From NCBI GenBank assembly GCA_022360415.1, contig JAKSDB010000035.1, forward strand, positions 1-7,443: a DNA stretch of 7,443 nt, in the 5' to 3' direction. Origin of the DNA: Chlorobiales bacterium. GTDB lineage: Bacteria > Bacteroidota > Chlorobiia > Chlorobiales > Chlorobiaceae. The notes under the pieces are model-generated. The model saw only the letters and a list, made by a program, of their open reading frames with translations. It ran no database searches and was not told the origin of the DNA. Below are positions 7,031-7,443 of this stretch, piece by piece. Position 1 is the stretch's first letter. Each line of letters opens with the position of its first letter. A program made the translations under genes and the position numbers.

Positions 7031-7443
7031 ATGAAAATTTTGATGGTTCAGCCAAATTATCACTCTGGAGGAGCCGAGATCGCCGGAAACTGGACACCGA
7101 GCTGGGTAGCGTATATCGGCGGAGCACTGAAAAAAGCAGGCTTCACTCAAATTCGTTTTGTCGATGCCATGGCCGAAGACCTTCCGGACGAAACCATCGA
7201 GGAGATCATCCGGACAAACAAGCCGGACGTGGTCATGACAACCAATATCACGCCTTCTATCTTCAAAGCCCAGGATATCATGAAGATCGCCAAGAAGGTC
7301 GATCCGAAGATCAGAACGATCATGGGCGGCATCCATTCGACATTTATGTATCCGCAGGTTCTTTCAGAAGCCGCGGAAACCGACTACGTTATCCGTGGCG
7401 AGGGCGAAGAGGTCGCGGTCAACATCATCAAGGCTATCGATGC
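7031..7443 (+). CDS. bchE: anaerobic Mg-protoporphyrin IX monomethyl ester cyclase, N-terminal part
   Basis: Oxygen-independent cyclase that forms the isocyclic E ring of protochlorophyllide. The enzyme is a radical SAM protein with an N-terminal cobalamin-binding-type domain; its oxygen atom comes from water. Only 137 codons are in the window, about a quarter of the usual length, so the radical SAM CxxxCxxC site is not visible. The N-terminus MKILMVQPNYHSGGAEIAGN followed by WTPSWVAYIGGALKKAGF is highly characteristic of BchE. MGGIHSTFMYP (98-108) and IRGEGEE (121-127) are the pattern usual for the B12-binding domain of this radical SAM class. The start is well supported: AGGAGG at 7015-7020 with a 10-nt spacer, the strongest ribosome binding site in the window. 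It lies 148 bp after bchM, probably in the same operon but perhaps with extra control of its own. Confidence 0.95.
   Translation, partial: MKILMVQPNYHSGGAEIAGNWTPSWVAYIGGALKKAGFTQIRFVDAMAEDLPDETIEEIIRTNKPDVVMTTNITPSIFKAQDIMKIAKKVDPKIRTIMGGIHSTFMYPQVLSEAAETDYVIRGEGEEVAVNIIKAID

Overview
The window fits an anaerobic photosynthetic green sulfur bacterium (Chlorobi/Chlorobiaceae). The right two thirds hold three consecutive bacteriochlorophyll genes on the + strand, bchH-bchM-bchE. They encode the catalytic subunit of Mg-chelatase, the Mg-protoporphyrin IX methyltransferase and the oxygen-independent (radical SAM/B12-type) cyclase. This gene order and the BchE N-terminus fit green sulfur bacteria; the genus cannot be fixed by reading alone.

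Layout. (1) Bases 1-1224, minus strand: the first 408 codons of a secreted protein with a signal peptide, a beta-helix-type N-terminal motif and tandem repeats of about 28 residues. Its C-terminus lies outside the window. (2) Bases 1225-2301: about 1.1 kb without a convincing gene, between the divergent surface-protein gene and bchH. The first part is AT-rich and carries a perfect 8-1-8 palindrome (1446-1462) like a Fur-family operator. The middle holds a doubtful 128-codon ORF (1691-2077) that contains overlapping inverted repeats. The last part looks like a bchH leader: a possible 20-codon proline-rich leader peptide (2218-2280), with a better ribosome binding site than bchH itself, lies over three mutually exclusive GCCGG hairpins. 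(3) Bases 2302-6135: bchH, complete, 1277 aa. (4) Bases 6181-6882: bchM, complete, 233 aa. (5) Bases 6883-7030: an AT-rich 148-bp gap with short inverted repeats. (6) Bases 7031 to the end: the first 137 codons of bchE.

How the genes work together. With BchI and BchD (not in this window), BchH inserts Mg2+ into protoporphyrin IX. BchM methylates the C13 propionate of Mg-protoporphyrin IX using S-adenosylmethionine. BchE then closes the isocyclic ring to give protochlorophyllide without using O2. The three steps are consecutive in the pathway and the genes are in pathway order. No IS element, tRNA, rRNA, CRISPR array or clear intrinsic terminator was seen. The least explained part is the 1225-2301 spacer, above all the bchH leader.
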